Source: Saprospiraceae bacterium
GTDB taxonomy: Bacteria; Bacteroidota; Bacteroidia; Chitinophagales; Saprospiraceae
Direction of reading: 5' to 3'
DNA: 64,000 nt
NCBI GenBank assembly: GCA_020436935.1
Contig: JAGQWX010000023.1
Coordinates: 1 to 64,000 of the forward strand
The notes beneath the pieces were generated by a model. That model was not told the DNA's origin, did not search any database, and saw nothing but the letters and a program-made list of their open reading frames with translations. The position numbers were made by a program, and so were the translations under genes. Shown here piece after piece: positions 38,150 through 46,450 of the stretch. Position 1 is the first letter of the stretch, and each line of letters begins with the position of its first letter.

Positions 38150-39130
38150 TGATTTTCCTGGATTGATTTCCTGGTTTTGAATCTGCTTTCTTCGTGTGTT
38201 ATTTCCCGCAGATGTGCGCTGATAATCCCGCTGATTTACGCAGAAGGGAAAATGTTAAAAGTTAAAGGTTGCGGATTGTAGATGCCTGAAATAAGCTGCG
38301 CAACAACCCCGAATGGGGTCGAACTTGAATAAAGTATATAAATGAAGTGCAGTTTAGGGGGCCAAACCACAACTAAGACTAACAACTCCGAAGGTGTTGA
38401 ACTAATAGACAGTGCTTTTAATGCGGACTTCAGTTGTTCTTCCTGGTTTTCCTTTCTGGTCTTGAATCTGAATTCTTCGTATGTTATTTCCCGCAGATTT
38501 ACGCGGATAGTTGCGCAGAAAATCGCTGAAGTGATAAGTGGTTCAAAGAGAGTTTGTCAGAAATAAAGTTGGTAAAATACCCCGAATGGGGTTGAACGTG
38601 AATAACCCTATACAAACGAAGTGCAGTTTAGGGAGCCAAATCGCAACTAAGACTAACAACTCCGAAGGTGTTGAACTAATAGATGGTGCTTTTAATGCTG
38701 ACTTCAGTTGTTCTTCCTGGATTGATTTCCTGGTCTTGAATCTACTTTCTTCGTGTGTTATTTCCCGCAGATTTTCGCAGGAGGGAATATGTTAAAAGTT
38801 GTAGATGCCTGAAATCAATAGACACTACCCCGTAGGGGTTGAATATGAATAACCCTATACAAACGAAGTGCAGTTTAGGGAGCCAATCCACAACTAAGAC
38901 TGACAACTCCGAAGGTGTTGAACCAATAGACGAGGCTATAATGTTGACTTCAATTGATTTTCCTGCCATGAGTTCTGGTCCTGAATCTGCATTCTTCGTG
39001 GATTATTTCCCGCAGATGTGTGCTGATAAATGCGCAGATTTTCGCAGAAAACTTCTGCTTAATGGTGGTGTAGTTTAAAGCAACTTAGCAGAAAACCCCG
39101 ACTGGAGTGACATGATTATAGCAACATCGC
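38150..39130 (+). repeat. Array of about 250-270 bp degenerate repeats
   Basis: Three full units start at 38306, 38579 and 38827, with partial units before (38150-38305) and after (39095 on). Each unit has a fixed order: palindrome ACCCCGAATGGGGT, the word GTGCAGTTTAGGG, a second palindrome CAACTCCGAAGGTGTTG (38383, 38657, 38904), a TCTTCGTGTGTTATTTCCC stretch, and CGCAGAT/CGCAGAA words (38201-38247, 38484-38527, 38758-38787, 39002-39050). Open frames here resemble one another only because of the repeats. The CCCGCAGAT part also heads the repeats at 1446, 1786 and 2093. Confidence 0.9.
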
Positions 39131-39435
39131 CATTTTACCCATCCACATTTTGGCTGGATTTTTGACCAAAAATCATGACTAAATGCTAAGACCAGGCTTC
39201 GACTCCGCTCAGCCACCTTTGTCTTTGAATTACAAATTTTAAATCCCTAACATTCCAATACGCCAAAGCGCCAACAAGCCAATATGCCAAAAAAAGACCA
39301 AAGACCAAAGACTAACACCCAAAATTCCATCCCCATCACGCCAGCTCTTACGTTAAAGTTTATGAAAAAAGTGCCAAAATTTTATTGTAAATCAATATGT
39401 TACAAAGGCAGGGTGAAAAAATAATTATTAAAAAG
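39131..39435. other. Repeat-derived gap before rplM
   Basis: No gene. It holds one CTTCGACTCCGCTCAGCC element (39195-39217), an eight-base GCCAAnnn series (about 39262-39290) and three GACCAAA/GACTAAC heptamers (39296-39316). The last 100 bases are AT-rich promoter-type DNA. Confidence 0.75.
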
Positions 39436-39436
39436 C

Positions 39437-39467
39437 TTGCAAAATCAATATCCATGCTGTACTTTTG
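39437..39467 (+). promoter_or_regulatory. Promoter of the rplM-rpsI-rpsB-tsf operon
   Basis: TTG (39437-39439), a 20-base spacer and TACTTTTG (39460-39467) match the Bacteroidota consensus exactly. Transcription would start near 39473, giving a leader of about 43 bases. This also rules out translation from the frame extension that begins at 39465. Confidence 0.8.
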
Positions 39468-39515
39468 CAGCCGTTTTTAAAAAGTAGAAATTATTTATCA
39501 AAATTTATAAGAGCT

Positions 39516-39959
39516 GTGAATACACTAAGTTATAAGACAGTATCTGCAAAGAAAGAAACCGTAGAGAGAGCATGGTTTGTTGTTGATGCAGAAGGCGAGA
39601 CAGTAGGACGATTGTCTACAAAGATCGCTACAGTGCTCATGGGTAAGCACAAACCTTCTTTTACTTCTCACGTAGATACTGGTGACTATGTGATCGTTGT
39701 AAACGCTGAGAAAGTAAAATTTACAGGTAACAAATGGGCAGACAAAGAATACCAAAGATATTCTGGTTATCCCGGAGGTCAGGTAAGAACCAAAGCTGAG
39801 GAAGTTTTGGCGAAGAAGCCTGAGTCTATCCTTGAGAAGTCTGTAAAAGGTATGTTACCTAAGACCAAGCTTGGAGAAGCAATGTTTAAAAAATTATTTG
39901 TTTATGTAGGTGGTGAGCATCCTCATGCCGCTCAGCAGCCTCAACCATTCAAATTCTAA
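39516..39959 (+). CDS. rplM: 50S ribosomal protein L13
   Basis: A 147-residue ribosomal protein. It starts with GTG at [20 protein letters not shown], the usual start in this phylum, and has the L13 signature [28 protein letters not shown] and ends [16 protein letters not shown]. First gene of the L13-S9-S2-EF-Ts operon, 5 bases from rpsI. Confidence 0.97.
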   Translation: MNTLSYKTVSAKKETVERAWFVVDAEGETVGRLSTKIATVLMGKHKPSFTSHVDTGDYVIVVNAEKVKFTGNKWADKEYQRYSGYPGGQVRTKAEEVLAKKPESILEKSVKGMLPKTKLGEAMFKKLFVYVGGEHPHAAQQPQPFKF

Positions 39960-39964
39960 GAATT

Positions 39965-40351
39965 ATGGAAATGATCAATGCATTAGGCAGAAGAAAAGCC
40001 GCTGTTGCCAGAGTTTATCTCAAAAAAGGCAGTGGTGTGATTACCATCAACGGAAAAGATCTTAAAGAATACTTTACCATTGATGCCATTTGGTCAAAAG
40101 TGATGGAACCTATCGCTTTGATTGAGGATGGAGCTCAGTACGATATCAATGTTAATGTAAAAGGTGGTGGTTTCAAAGGCCAGGCAGAAGCCGTGAGAAT
40201 GGGTATTGCCAGAGCTTTCGTAGAAATCAATGCAGACAACAAAAAAGCATTGAAAACTCAGAAGTTGTTGACCAGAGATTCCAGAGAAGTTGAAAGGAAG
40301 AAATTCGGTAAGCCTAAGGCAAGAAAGAGCTTCCAGTTCTCTAAACGTTAA
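39965..40351 (+). CDS. rpsI: 30S ribosomal protein S9
   Basis: A 128-residue protein with the S9 features LGRRKAAVARVYLKKGSG, VKGGGFKGQAEAVRMGIARA, RDSREVERKKFGKPKARKSFQFSKR. The basic C-terminal tail that reaches the P-site tRNA is complete. Confidence 0.97.
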   Translation: MEMINALGRRKAAVARVYLKKGSGVITINGKDLKEYFTIDAIWSKVMEPIALIEDGAQYDINVNVKGGGFKGQAEAVRMGIARAFVEINADNKKALKTQKLLTRDSREVERKKFGKPKARKSFQFSKR

Positions 40352-40384
40352 TTTTTTATTCAATTATTATCAAGAATATTTGTC

Positions 40385-41113
40385 ATGAGCGCAATAAATA
40401 ACAAACCTACATTCGAACAAATGCTTGAAGCAGGTGTCCACTACGGTCACATGAAGAGAAAGTGGAATCCTAAAATGTTGCCAAACATTTTCATGGAAAG
40501 AAAGGGTATTCACCTGATCGACCTTAACAGGACTTCTGAGAGCATGGAAAAATCTGCATATGCATTGAAGCAAATCGCTAAATCAGGCAGAAAAGTACTC
40601 TTTGTTGCTACCAAAAAGCAAGCTAAAGCCATCGTTGCTGAAGCTGCTAAAAGCGTAGGAATGCCTTTCGTTACTGAAAGATGGTTGGGTGGTATGATGA
40701 CCAACTTTGCTACCATCAGAAGGTCTATCAAAAAGATGCAAAACATCGACAAGATGTTGAACGATACAACGCTTACTTCTATCACCAAGAAAGAAAGACT
40801 TACTTTGGACAGAGAAAGAACCAAGCTCGAAAGAGAATTGGGTGGTATCGCCAACCTCAACAGATTGCCTTCAGCTCTCTTCATCGTAGACATCAGCCAC
40901 GAGCACATCGCTCTTGCTGAGGCTAAAAAGCTTGGATTGAAAACTTTTGGTATCGTTGACACCAACTCTGATCCAAACAAAGTGGATTTCGCAATTCCTG
41001 CAAACGATGACGCTTCTAAGTCAATCCAGATTTTGATCGACTATGTGACTGCTGCCATCCAGGAAGGTCTTGAGGAAAGAAAAAATCAGACCACTGAAGC
41101 TGTTGCTGAATAA
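40385..41113 (+). CDS. rpsB: 30S ribosomal protein S2
   Basis: A 242-residue protein: MLEAGVHYGHMKRKWNPKM, RKVLFVATKKQAK, ERWLGGMMTNFATI and GIVDTNSDPNKVDFAIPANDDA are diagnostic of S2. A C-terminal Glu/Ala tail is typical. 33 bases after rpsI, 37 before tsf. Confidence 0.97.
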   Translation: MSAINNKPTFEQMLEAGVHYGHMKRKWNPKMLPNIFMERKGIHLIDLNRTSESMEKSAYALKQIAKSGRKVLFVATKKQAKAIVAEAAKSVGMPFVTERWLGGMMTNFATIRRSIKKMQNIDKMLNDTTLTSITKKERLTLDRERTKLERELGGIANLNRLPSALFIVDISHEHIALAEAKKLGLKTFGIVDTNSDPNKVDFAIPANDDASKSIQILIDYVTAAIQEGLEERKNQTTEAVAE

Positions 41114-41150
41114 TTTCAATTGATTTAAGTTAAATATCAAAAAGTAAATA

Positions 41151-41990
41151 ATGAGTACTGTAACTATATCTGCTGCTGATGTTAAAAACCTGAGAGAACA
41201 AACAGGTGCCGGAATGATGGACTGTAAAAAAGCCCTGACTGAGGCCAACGGCGATTTCGAAAAAGCTATTGAAATCCTTAGACTTCAAGGCCAGAAATTG
41301 TCTATGAAAAGAGCAGACAGAGAAGCAAATGAAGGTGCTGTTATCGCACTGGTTTCTGCTGATAAAACCAAAGGTGTTGTTGTAAGAATCAGTTGCGAAA
41401 CTGACTTCGTTGCAAAGAACGACGACTTTGTTGCTTTCACTACCAAAATTGCGGAGATTGCATTGGCAAACTTCCCTGCTGATAAAGATGCATTGGCTGC
41501 ACTTCCTTTCGAAGGAAGCACTACCATCGCTGACAAGATCCAGGAGCAAGTAGGTGTGATTGGTGAAAAAATCGAATTGGCTGACTACCAAAGAGTAGAA
41601 GCAGCTTATGTAACTTCATACATCCACATGGGCAATAAAGCCGGTGTTGTTGTTGGATTCAACAAGGCATCTGATGCTTTTGAAGCTCCAGGAAAAGACG
41701 TTGCAATGCAGATTGCAGCTATGAAACCAATCGCTGTTGACGAAAAGGGTGTTTCTCAGGACGTCATCCAGAAAGAAATCGAAATTGGTGTTGAACTTGC
41801 AAGACAGGAAGGTAAACCAGAAGACATGCTTGAAAAAATTGCTCAGGGTAAACTGAACAAGTTCTTCAAAGAAATGACTCTTCTTCCTCAAGCTTTCGTT
41901 AAAGACAACAAAAAGTCTGTTGCAGACTATTTGAAGTCGTTTGACAAGGACCTAACGGTGACCGAGTTCAAGCACGTAAAACTAGGATAA
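41151..41990 (+). CDS. tsf: Elongation factor Ts
   Basis: A 279-residue guanine nucleotide exchange factor for EF-Tu. It has the UBA-type N-terminus VKNLREQTGAGMMDCKKAL, the core motif CETDFVAKNDDFV and a dimerisation region ending QAFVKDNKKSVADYL. Last gene of the ribosomal operon, followed 11 bases later by a strong terminator. Confidence 0.97.
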   Translation: MSTVTISAADVKNLREQTGAGMMDCKKALTEANGDFEKAIEILRLQGQKLSMKRADREANEGAVIALVSADKTKGVVVRISCETDFVAKNDDFVAFTTKIAEIALANFPADKDALAALPFEGSTTIADKIQEQVGVIGEKIELADYQRVEAAYVTSYIHMGNKAGVVVGFNKASDAFEAPGKDVAMQIAAMKPIAVDEKGVSQDVIQKEIEIGVELARQEGKPEDMLEKIAQGKLNKFFKEMTLLPQAFVKDNKKSVADYLKSFDKDLTVTEFKHVKLG

Positions 41991-42001
41991 AATTATTTTT
42001 T

Positions 42002-42035
42002 AAGGCGTTTCATTTTTGGAACGCCTTTTTTTTTA
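42002..42035 (+). terminator. Terminator of the rplM-tsf operon
   Basis: AAGGCGTT (42002-42009) and AACGCCTT (42020-42027) form an 8-bp stem followed by ten Ts. The 10-base loop contains the -33 element of the pyrH promoter. Confidence 0.9.
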
Positions 42036-42047
42036 TTTGTACTTTTG
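42015..42047 (+). promoter_or_regulatory. Promoter of pyrH, overlapping the tsf terminator
   Basis: TTTG at 42015-42018, a 21-base spacer and TACTTTTG at 42040-42047 match the consensus. Transcription would start near 42053, about 37 bases before the ATG. The -33 box lies in the terminator loop. Confidence 0.7.
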
Positions 42048-42089
42048 GCACATCATTTTTATAACCATCCTTCACAGTTGATTTAACTT

Positions 42090-42800
42090 ATGGCGCTTAA
42101 ATACAAGAGAGTTCTTCTAAAACTTAGCGGCGAATCACTCATGGGCTCTCACGGCTACGGCATCGACCCAGAAATGCTTTCGCACTATGCAAAACAAATC
42201 AAAAGCCTTTCTGATCTCGGAGTTGAAATATCCATCGTTATCGGAGGCGGCAATATTTTCAGAGGACTCAGTGCCGAAAAATCCGGAATAGAACGGGTAC
42301 AAGGCGATTATATGGGCATGCTTGCAACAGTCATCAATGGTATGGCCCTCCAGTCAGCCATTGAACACCAGGGCTTGTACACCCGTCTCATCTCAGCCAT
42401 AGAAATGCGTCAGATCGCTGAACCTTACATCAGAAGAAGGGCCATCAGACACCTGGAGAAAAAGCGTATACTTATTTTTTCTGCCGGTACAGGAAACCCG
42501 TTTTTCACAACAGACAGCGCCGCAGCACTAAGAGCCATTGAAATCAATGCTGAAGTCATTCTCAAAGGCACCCGCGTTGACGGCATCTATACTGCCGATC
42601 CTGAGAAAGACGCTACAGCCGTCAAATTTGATAAAGTCACTTTCCAGGAAGTAATATCCAAAGGTCTGAATGTGATGGACATGACTGCCTTTACCATGTG
42701 TCAGGAAAACAATATTCCAATTATTGTTTTTGACATCGCCAAACCCAACAACCTTACCGATATCGTTCAGGGGGCTGAGATTGGGACTCTGGTGCAGTAA
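42090..42800 (+). CDS. pyrH: UMP kinase
   Basis: A 236-residue amino-acid-kinase-fold enzyme that phosphorylates UMP to UDP. It has [39 protein letters not shown] and [17 protein letters not shown]. Hexameric PyrH enzymes are regulated by GTP and UTP. It follows the ribosomal operon, as in many bacteria, but has its own promoter. Confidence 0.97.
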   Translation: MALKYKRVLLKLSGESLMGSHGYGIDPEMLSHYAKQIKSLSDLGVEISIVIGGGNIFRGLSAEKSGIERVQGDYMGMLATVINGMALQSAIEHQGLYTRLISAIEMRQIAEPYIRRRAIRHLEKKRILIFSAGTGNPFFTTDSAAALRAIEINAEVILKGTRVDGIYTADPEKDATAVKFDKVTFQEVISKGLNVMDMTAFTMCQENNIPIIVFDIAKPNNLTDIVQGAEIGTLVQ

Positions 42801-42854
42801 CAGGAATCTTCAGGTAATGATGTAGGCGCTTAAGTTAACTCAATGGATAGGTAA

Positions 42855-43442
42855 TCATTCAGCTTTTTTCTTTTTTGAAGGTTTGCATTGTTTGCAGAAG
42901 TCTGATAATTCATCAATCTGCGCATTCACTTCTTCGTTTTTGTTTTTGAGGTACAAGCTTACATCTTTGTTGGTTCTCAGTTCGCTTTGAATAACGGCAA
43001 TCTCTTTGTGGTGTTCGTTATTGATTTGTTCCAGGATGTAACTGAAAAAGTTTACGTCACTTCCTAACTTTTTTGATTCATACATTCTCTTTCTGCATTT
43101 TCGTGCGTAAAGTTCCACCAAATCAAATTGAAGATTGGCAATTTGTAGGATTTGCTCATCCAAATCACCACTTTCTTTCCACGACAGAGAAGGAACATAA
43201 TAGGCTTCAACATAAGAATTGAAATTTTTGGTAAAAGCAAATTGTAGACCTAACATTTGAAAATTAAGCTCAAAAGTGGAGCTAAAATCAAACTGCTGCA
43301 TGTTATCTTCAGGCATTGCAGGCGCGTTTGATTGAAAGGAGGATTCAGTAATGGTGACATTTGGTGACCACTCGATTCTTGTCTGTGCAATCGTTGTGTA
43401 ACCAATTGATAAAGCAAGCGCCATCAAAATTAATTTTTCCAT
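42855..43442 (-). CDS. Secreted protein of unknown function
   Basis: A 195-residue protein with a signal peptide (LILMALALSIGYTTIAQ). The mature protein is acidic in its first half and rich in charged helices in the second (KCRKRMYESKKLGSDV ... EEVNAQIDELSDF), then ends in CKQCKPSKKKKAE, a CxxC followed by a lysine cluster. No family recognised. Convergent with pyrH. Confidence 0.6.
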   Translation of the reverse strand: MEKLILMALALSIGYTTIAQTRIEWSPNVTITESSFQSNAPAMPEDNMQQFDFSSTFELNFQMLGLQFAFTKNFNSYVEAYYVPSLSWKESGDLDEQILQIANLQFDLVELYARKCRKRMYESKKLGSDVNFFSYILEQINNEHHKEIAVIQSELRTNKDVSLYLKNKNEEVNAQIDELSDFCKQCKPSKKKKAE

Positions 43443-44155
43443 GGATTTTAGAATTTAAAGAGCTATTGAGCATATTTTGATCGCTAAAATATTTATTTAT
43501 TGCAATAACTCAAAACGGTTTTACATTAATTTATTATATATTATTCATTAGATATGAGGCATATAGGTCACAAATTCGATGTTTATTGAATATTGGAATG
43601 GAGGCCTATCCACAATACTGAGTGGTATGTACTTTAGAAGTGAAATCCAATTCACCTTTACCTTAATACGTAAAGACATTGTCAAAATATAGCCAGTTTT
43701 ATAAAAAGAAACCAACCTCTTTGTTTTTGAACCACTTCATTGCTTTATAAAATAAGCATCATGAATAACTTCAACAGGTATAAACAATTGATAGATAAAT
43801 CATATCATTATCATTTACATATTTATATTCGTCTCAATACTTATCGGAAATTGATTGTCCTTTTCAATAATATGGAAAAAAAATGTAAAGTTCATATAAA
43901 GCATAAGCCAGAACATTTGCTGTAGCTGTGACACGGGGGCACAGTTCGGGGCTAGATTCATTTGCGATGAATTTTTAACGCCCCTCATGACACGGCTTTC
44001 TAACGCTGATATTTGCATTTTTGGCAATGATTATGTGGACAAATCCTATTTTCGTTAAGTATAAATATTCATGTACCAACATTTGAATGTCATAACTAAT
44101 ATGTCATATTTGCTTGTAGGTCTTTGTAAATCAGTTGAATGTAAAACCCGCTTAT
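43443..44155. other. Intergenic region, no gene supported
   Basis: About 710 AT-rich bases. A 54-codon frame from the ATG at 43761 is lysine- and histidine-rich without homology or promoter and is not called. Around 43926-44003 there is a more GC-rich stretch with inverted GGGGC/GCCCC words and two GTGACACGG/TGACACGG words; it may be the remains of a repeat. An in-frame TTG at 44135 is a less likely start for the following gene. Confidence 0.5.
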
Positions 44156-46219
44156 ATGGAAAACAATTTTATTAAACCCTCCGATTCATTTCGGAAGCAG
44201 GCAGTCTATGCCTTAATGGCCATTGCGCTGTTTGCTTTGAGCTACTTATTTTTGCTTGTCGTTTCTTTGTTCCTCACCATTATTTGTATTCTCCTGGGGG
44301 CGAAGATCGTGATTGCTTCGCCGTCGATTTATACCATCATTATTGGACTTGGGCTTGCAAGCTTTGGCATACTTATTCTCATCTTTCAGGTGAAGTTTTT
44401 ATTCAGCAAAAACAAGACAGATCTTTCCCATTTGATAGAAATAAAGGAACAACAGCATCCCGCATTGTTCGCTATGATCAGAGACATTGTTGAAAAAGTA
44501 GGCACATCTTTTCCCAAAAGGGTCTTTCTGGCGAGCAATGTCAATGCTTCCGTCTTTTATGACTCCAGCTTTTGGAGCATGTTTCTGCCGGTGAAAAAAA
44601 ATCTTACCATAGGTGTTGGTCTTGTCAATACAGTTACTGCATCAGAACTCAAAGCGATACTGGCCCATGAATTTGGTCACTTTTCTCAGCGGTCTATGAA
44701 AGTGGGCAGTTATGTATACAATGTCAACAATGTCATATACAATATGCTGTATGAAAATGATGGCTTTGACCGGATGATCATCAGATGGGGAGAGGCTACG
44801 GCATTCTTCGCTATTGTCGTGAAATTGGCCATCAAAATCATCCAGGGAATCCAATGGTTATTGCAAAAGATCTACAAAATCGTCAACATCCGATATATGG
44901 CTTTGTCCAGAGAAATGGAGTTTCATGCCGACCAGGTGGCAGCCTTTGTGACCGGACATACTCCCTTAAAAACATCACTCACGAGGATGTATCTGGCGGA
45001 CTTTGCATTCAATGATGTCCTCAATTTTTATGGCAATAAAATCAAGGAAAACTACAAAAGCAGAAACGTCTACCTTGAACAAAATTTTGTCATGCAATAT
45101 CTGGCAAAGAAAGACAAGCTCAACTTTGCAAACGGCCTTCCTGAGATCACCACTGAATTCATGGGCCGGTACAATAAATCCAGACTGGTATATGAAGACC
45201 AGTGGGCTTCGCATCCATCCACAGAAGAGCGGATCAAAAGACTGGAAGCTTTACACTTTCCAGATGTAACTGCGGACAATCAATCTGCCTCCAAATTATT
45301 CACAGATTTTGATAAGGTACAGGCTGATTTGACCAATTTTTTGTTCAGCAATGTGGCATATGCAACCAGTCCCAAAGATTACGAAGTTGAGCGCTTTGAG
45401 CGGGAATACCGGGACATGGAAATAAAAAATTCTTTTCCTGATGTTTTCAAGGGATATTTTGATTCCCGCAATCCAAATACATTCAATCCCTCAGATATCA
45501 CCAATTCTGTGTCGGGCAAAACAATAGAAGATTTGTTTTCTGACGAGGTGATAGAAATGGTTTATTTCAGCACATCACTGGAGAATGACATCAATACCCT
45601 CAAAGCCATAGAAAGAGGTGAACTCGATGTCGACACTTTCGATTATAACGGCAAGAAGTACAAAAAGAAACAAATCCCCCAGTTGGTATTGGATTTGGAA
45701 AAAGAATTGGATGCCATTCAGGAGAAGCTCAAAGCCAATGATTTGGACATCTATTTGTATTTCAAAAAGCTTGGAAAAGCCCAGGGACAGGAAGAAATGG
45801 TCGTATCTGTTTACCAGGACTTTTATGACAAAGACGCTAACTTCAAAGAAAAATTGGAATTCATCCAGAACATCTCCCAACAGTTGGCTTTTACCGGAGT
45901 GACTACGCCTTTTGAAATCATTTTAAACAATTTCAAAGCACTGGAGCCATTTGAAGAAAAAATGAAGACCCATCTGGCAGAACTTCTTGGAGAGCCATTG
46001 CTCACCAACGAAATTGATGCACAGATGAGGGAGAATATTGAGAAGTACTTGTCCCAGAAAAAATGGATTTATTTTGCAGGAAGCAATTACATAGACAGCA
46101 ATCTCGAGCTATTGACCAACGTGATTGATCATTATTATTTTCTGATTTTCAGGGTGTATTTTTTGAGGAAGAGGGAGTTGTTGGAAATGTGCCAGAGATT
46201 GAAATCTCTGGGGACTTAA
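44156..46219 (+). CDS. M48-family membrane metalloprotease
   Basis: A 687-residue protein with two hydrophobic segments near the N-terminus (about 15-85) and a further one or two near 200-240. The zinc site is complete: LAHEFGHFSQRS (H171, E172, H175) and the third ligand E255 in SREMEFHADQVA. These mark an M48 peptidase of the HtpX/Ste24-like group. The C-terminal 400 residues are helical, with no family I can name. Such enzymes help with membrane-protein quality control. It appears as a single gene. Confidence 0.85.
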   Translation: MENNFIKPSDSFRKQAVYALMAIALFALSYLFLLVVSLFLTIICILLGAKIVIASPSIYTIIIGLGLASFGILILIFQVKFLFSKNKTDLSHLIEIKEQQHPALFAMIRDIVEKVGTSFPKRVFLASNVNASVFYDSSFWSMFLPVKKNLTIGVGLVNTVTASELKAILAHEFGHFSQRSMKVGSYVYNVNNVIYNMLYENDGFDRMIIRWGEATAFFAIVVKLAIKIIQGIQWLLQKIYKIVNIRYMALSREMEFHADQVAAFVTGHTPLKTSLTRMYLADFAFNDVLNFYGNKIKENYKSRNVYLEQNFVMQYLAKKDKLNFANGLPEITTEFMGRYNKSRLVYEDQWASHPSTEERIKRLEALHFPDVTADNQSASKLFTDFDKVQADLTNFLFSNVAYATSPKDYEVERFEREYRDMEIKNSFPDVFKGYFDSRNPNTFNPSDITNSVSGKTIEDLFSDEVIEMVYFSTSLENDINTLKAIERGELDVDTFDYNGKKYKKKQIPQLVLDLEKELDAIQEKLKANDLDIYLYFKKLGKAQGQEEMVVSVYQDFYDKDANFKEKLEFIQNISQQLAFTGVTTPFEIILNNFKALEPFEEKMKTHLAELLGEPLLTNEIDAQMRENIEKYLSQKKWIYFAGSNYIDSNLELLTNVIDHYYFLIFRVYFLRKRELLEMCQRLKSLGT

Positions 46220-46221
46220 GA

Positions 46222-46237
46222 TGTCCCTGACGGGACA
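46222..46237 (+). repeat. Small hairpin after the M48 protease gene
   Basis: TGTCCC-TGAC-GGGACA is a perfect 6-bp stem 2 bases beyond the stop codon. No T-run follows, so it may be a weak terminator or a repeat remnant. Confidence 0.4.
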
Positions 46238-46450
46238 GGAAATGGCTACGCTTGCGATTAGAATCGCTGGGTATAATTTCATCTGGGTAATGGTACTCAT
46301 GATTCCGTAGCTAGATTGAAATCAAGAGTACCATTTTTAATGTCTATTTGAGGATGACTTAAAGAAGTGTCCCTTGGTTTATCACTAAATTTTATAGCTT
46401 TTTCAGAAGAGACAAGCAAAATCTTTGAGCCATCAATTGTTATTTAAGGG

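Noticed and set aside
38342..39078. Three similar small open frames of 74-85 codons
   Set aside because: They lie in successive copies of the intergenic repeat, share sequence only because of that, start and stop at different points and have no promoter; there is no sign of selection on the protein.
38306..39094. Possible CRISPR or tandem protein-repeat gene
   Set aside because: Units of about 250-270 bp are too long, degenerate and interrupted by stops in all frames.
39465..39515. Longer start for rplM
   Set aside because: The extension begins within the promoter -7 box, so it cannot be in the transcript; the GTG at 39516 gives the conserved N-terminus.
43740..43925. Small lysine- and histidine-rich open frame
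   Set aside because: No homology, promoter or ribosome site; composition matches random AT-rich DNA.
43926..44003. Possible riboswitch or small RNA before the M48 gene
   Set aside because: The GC-rich stretch has short inverted words but I could not fold it into a known riboswitch or RNA class.
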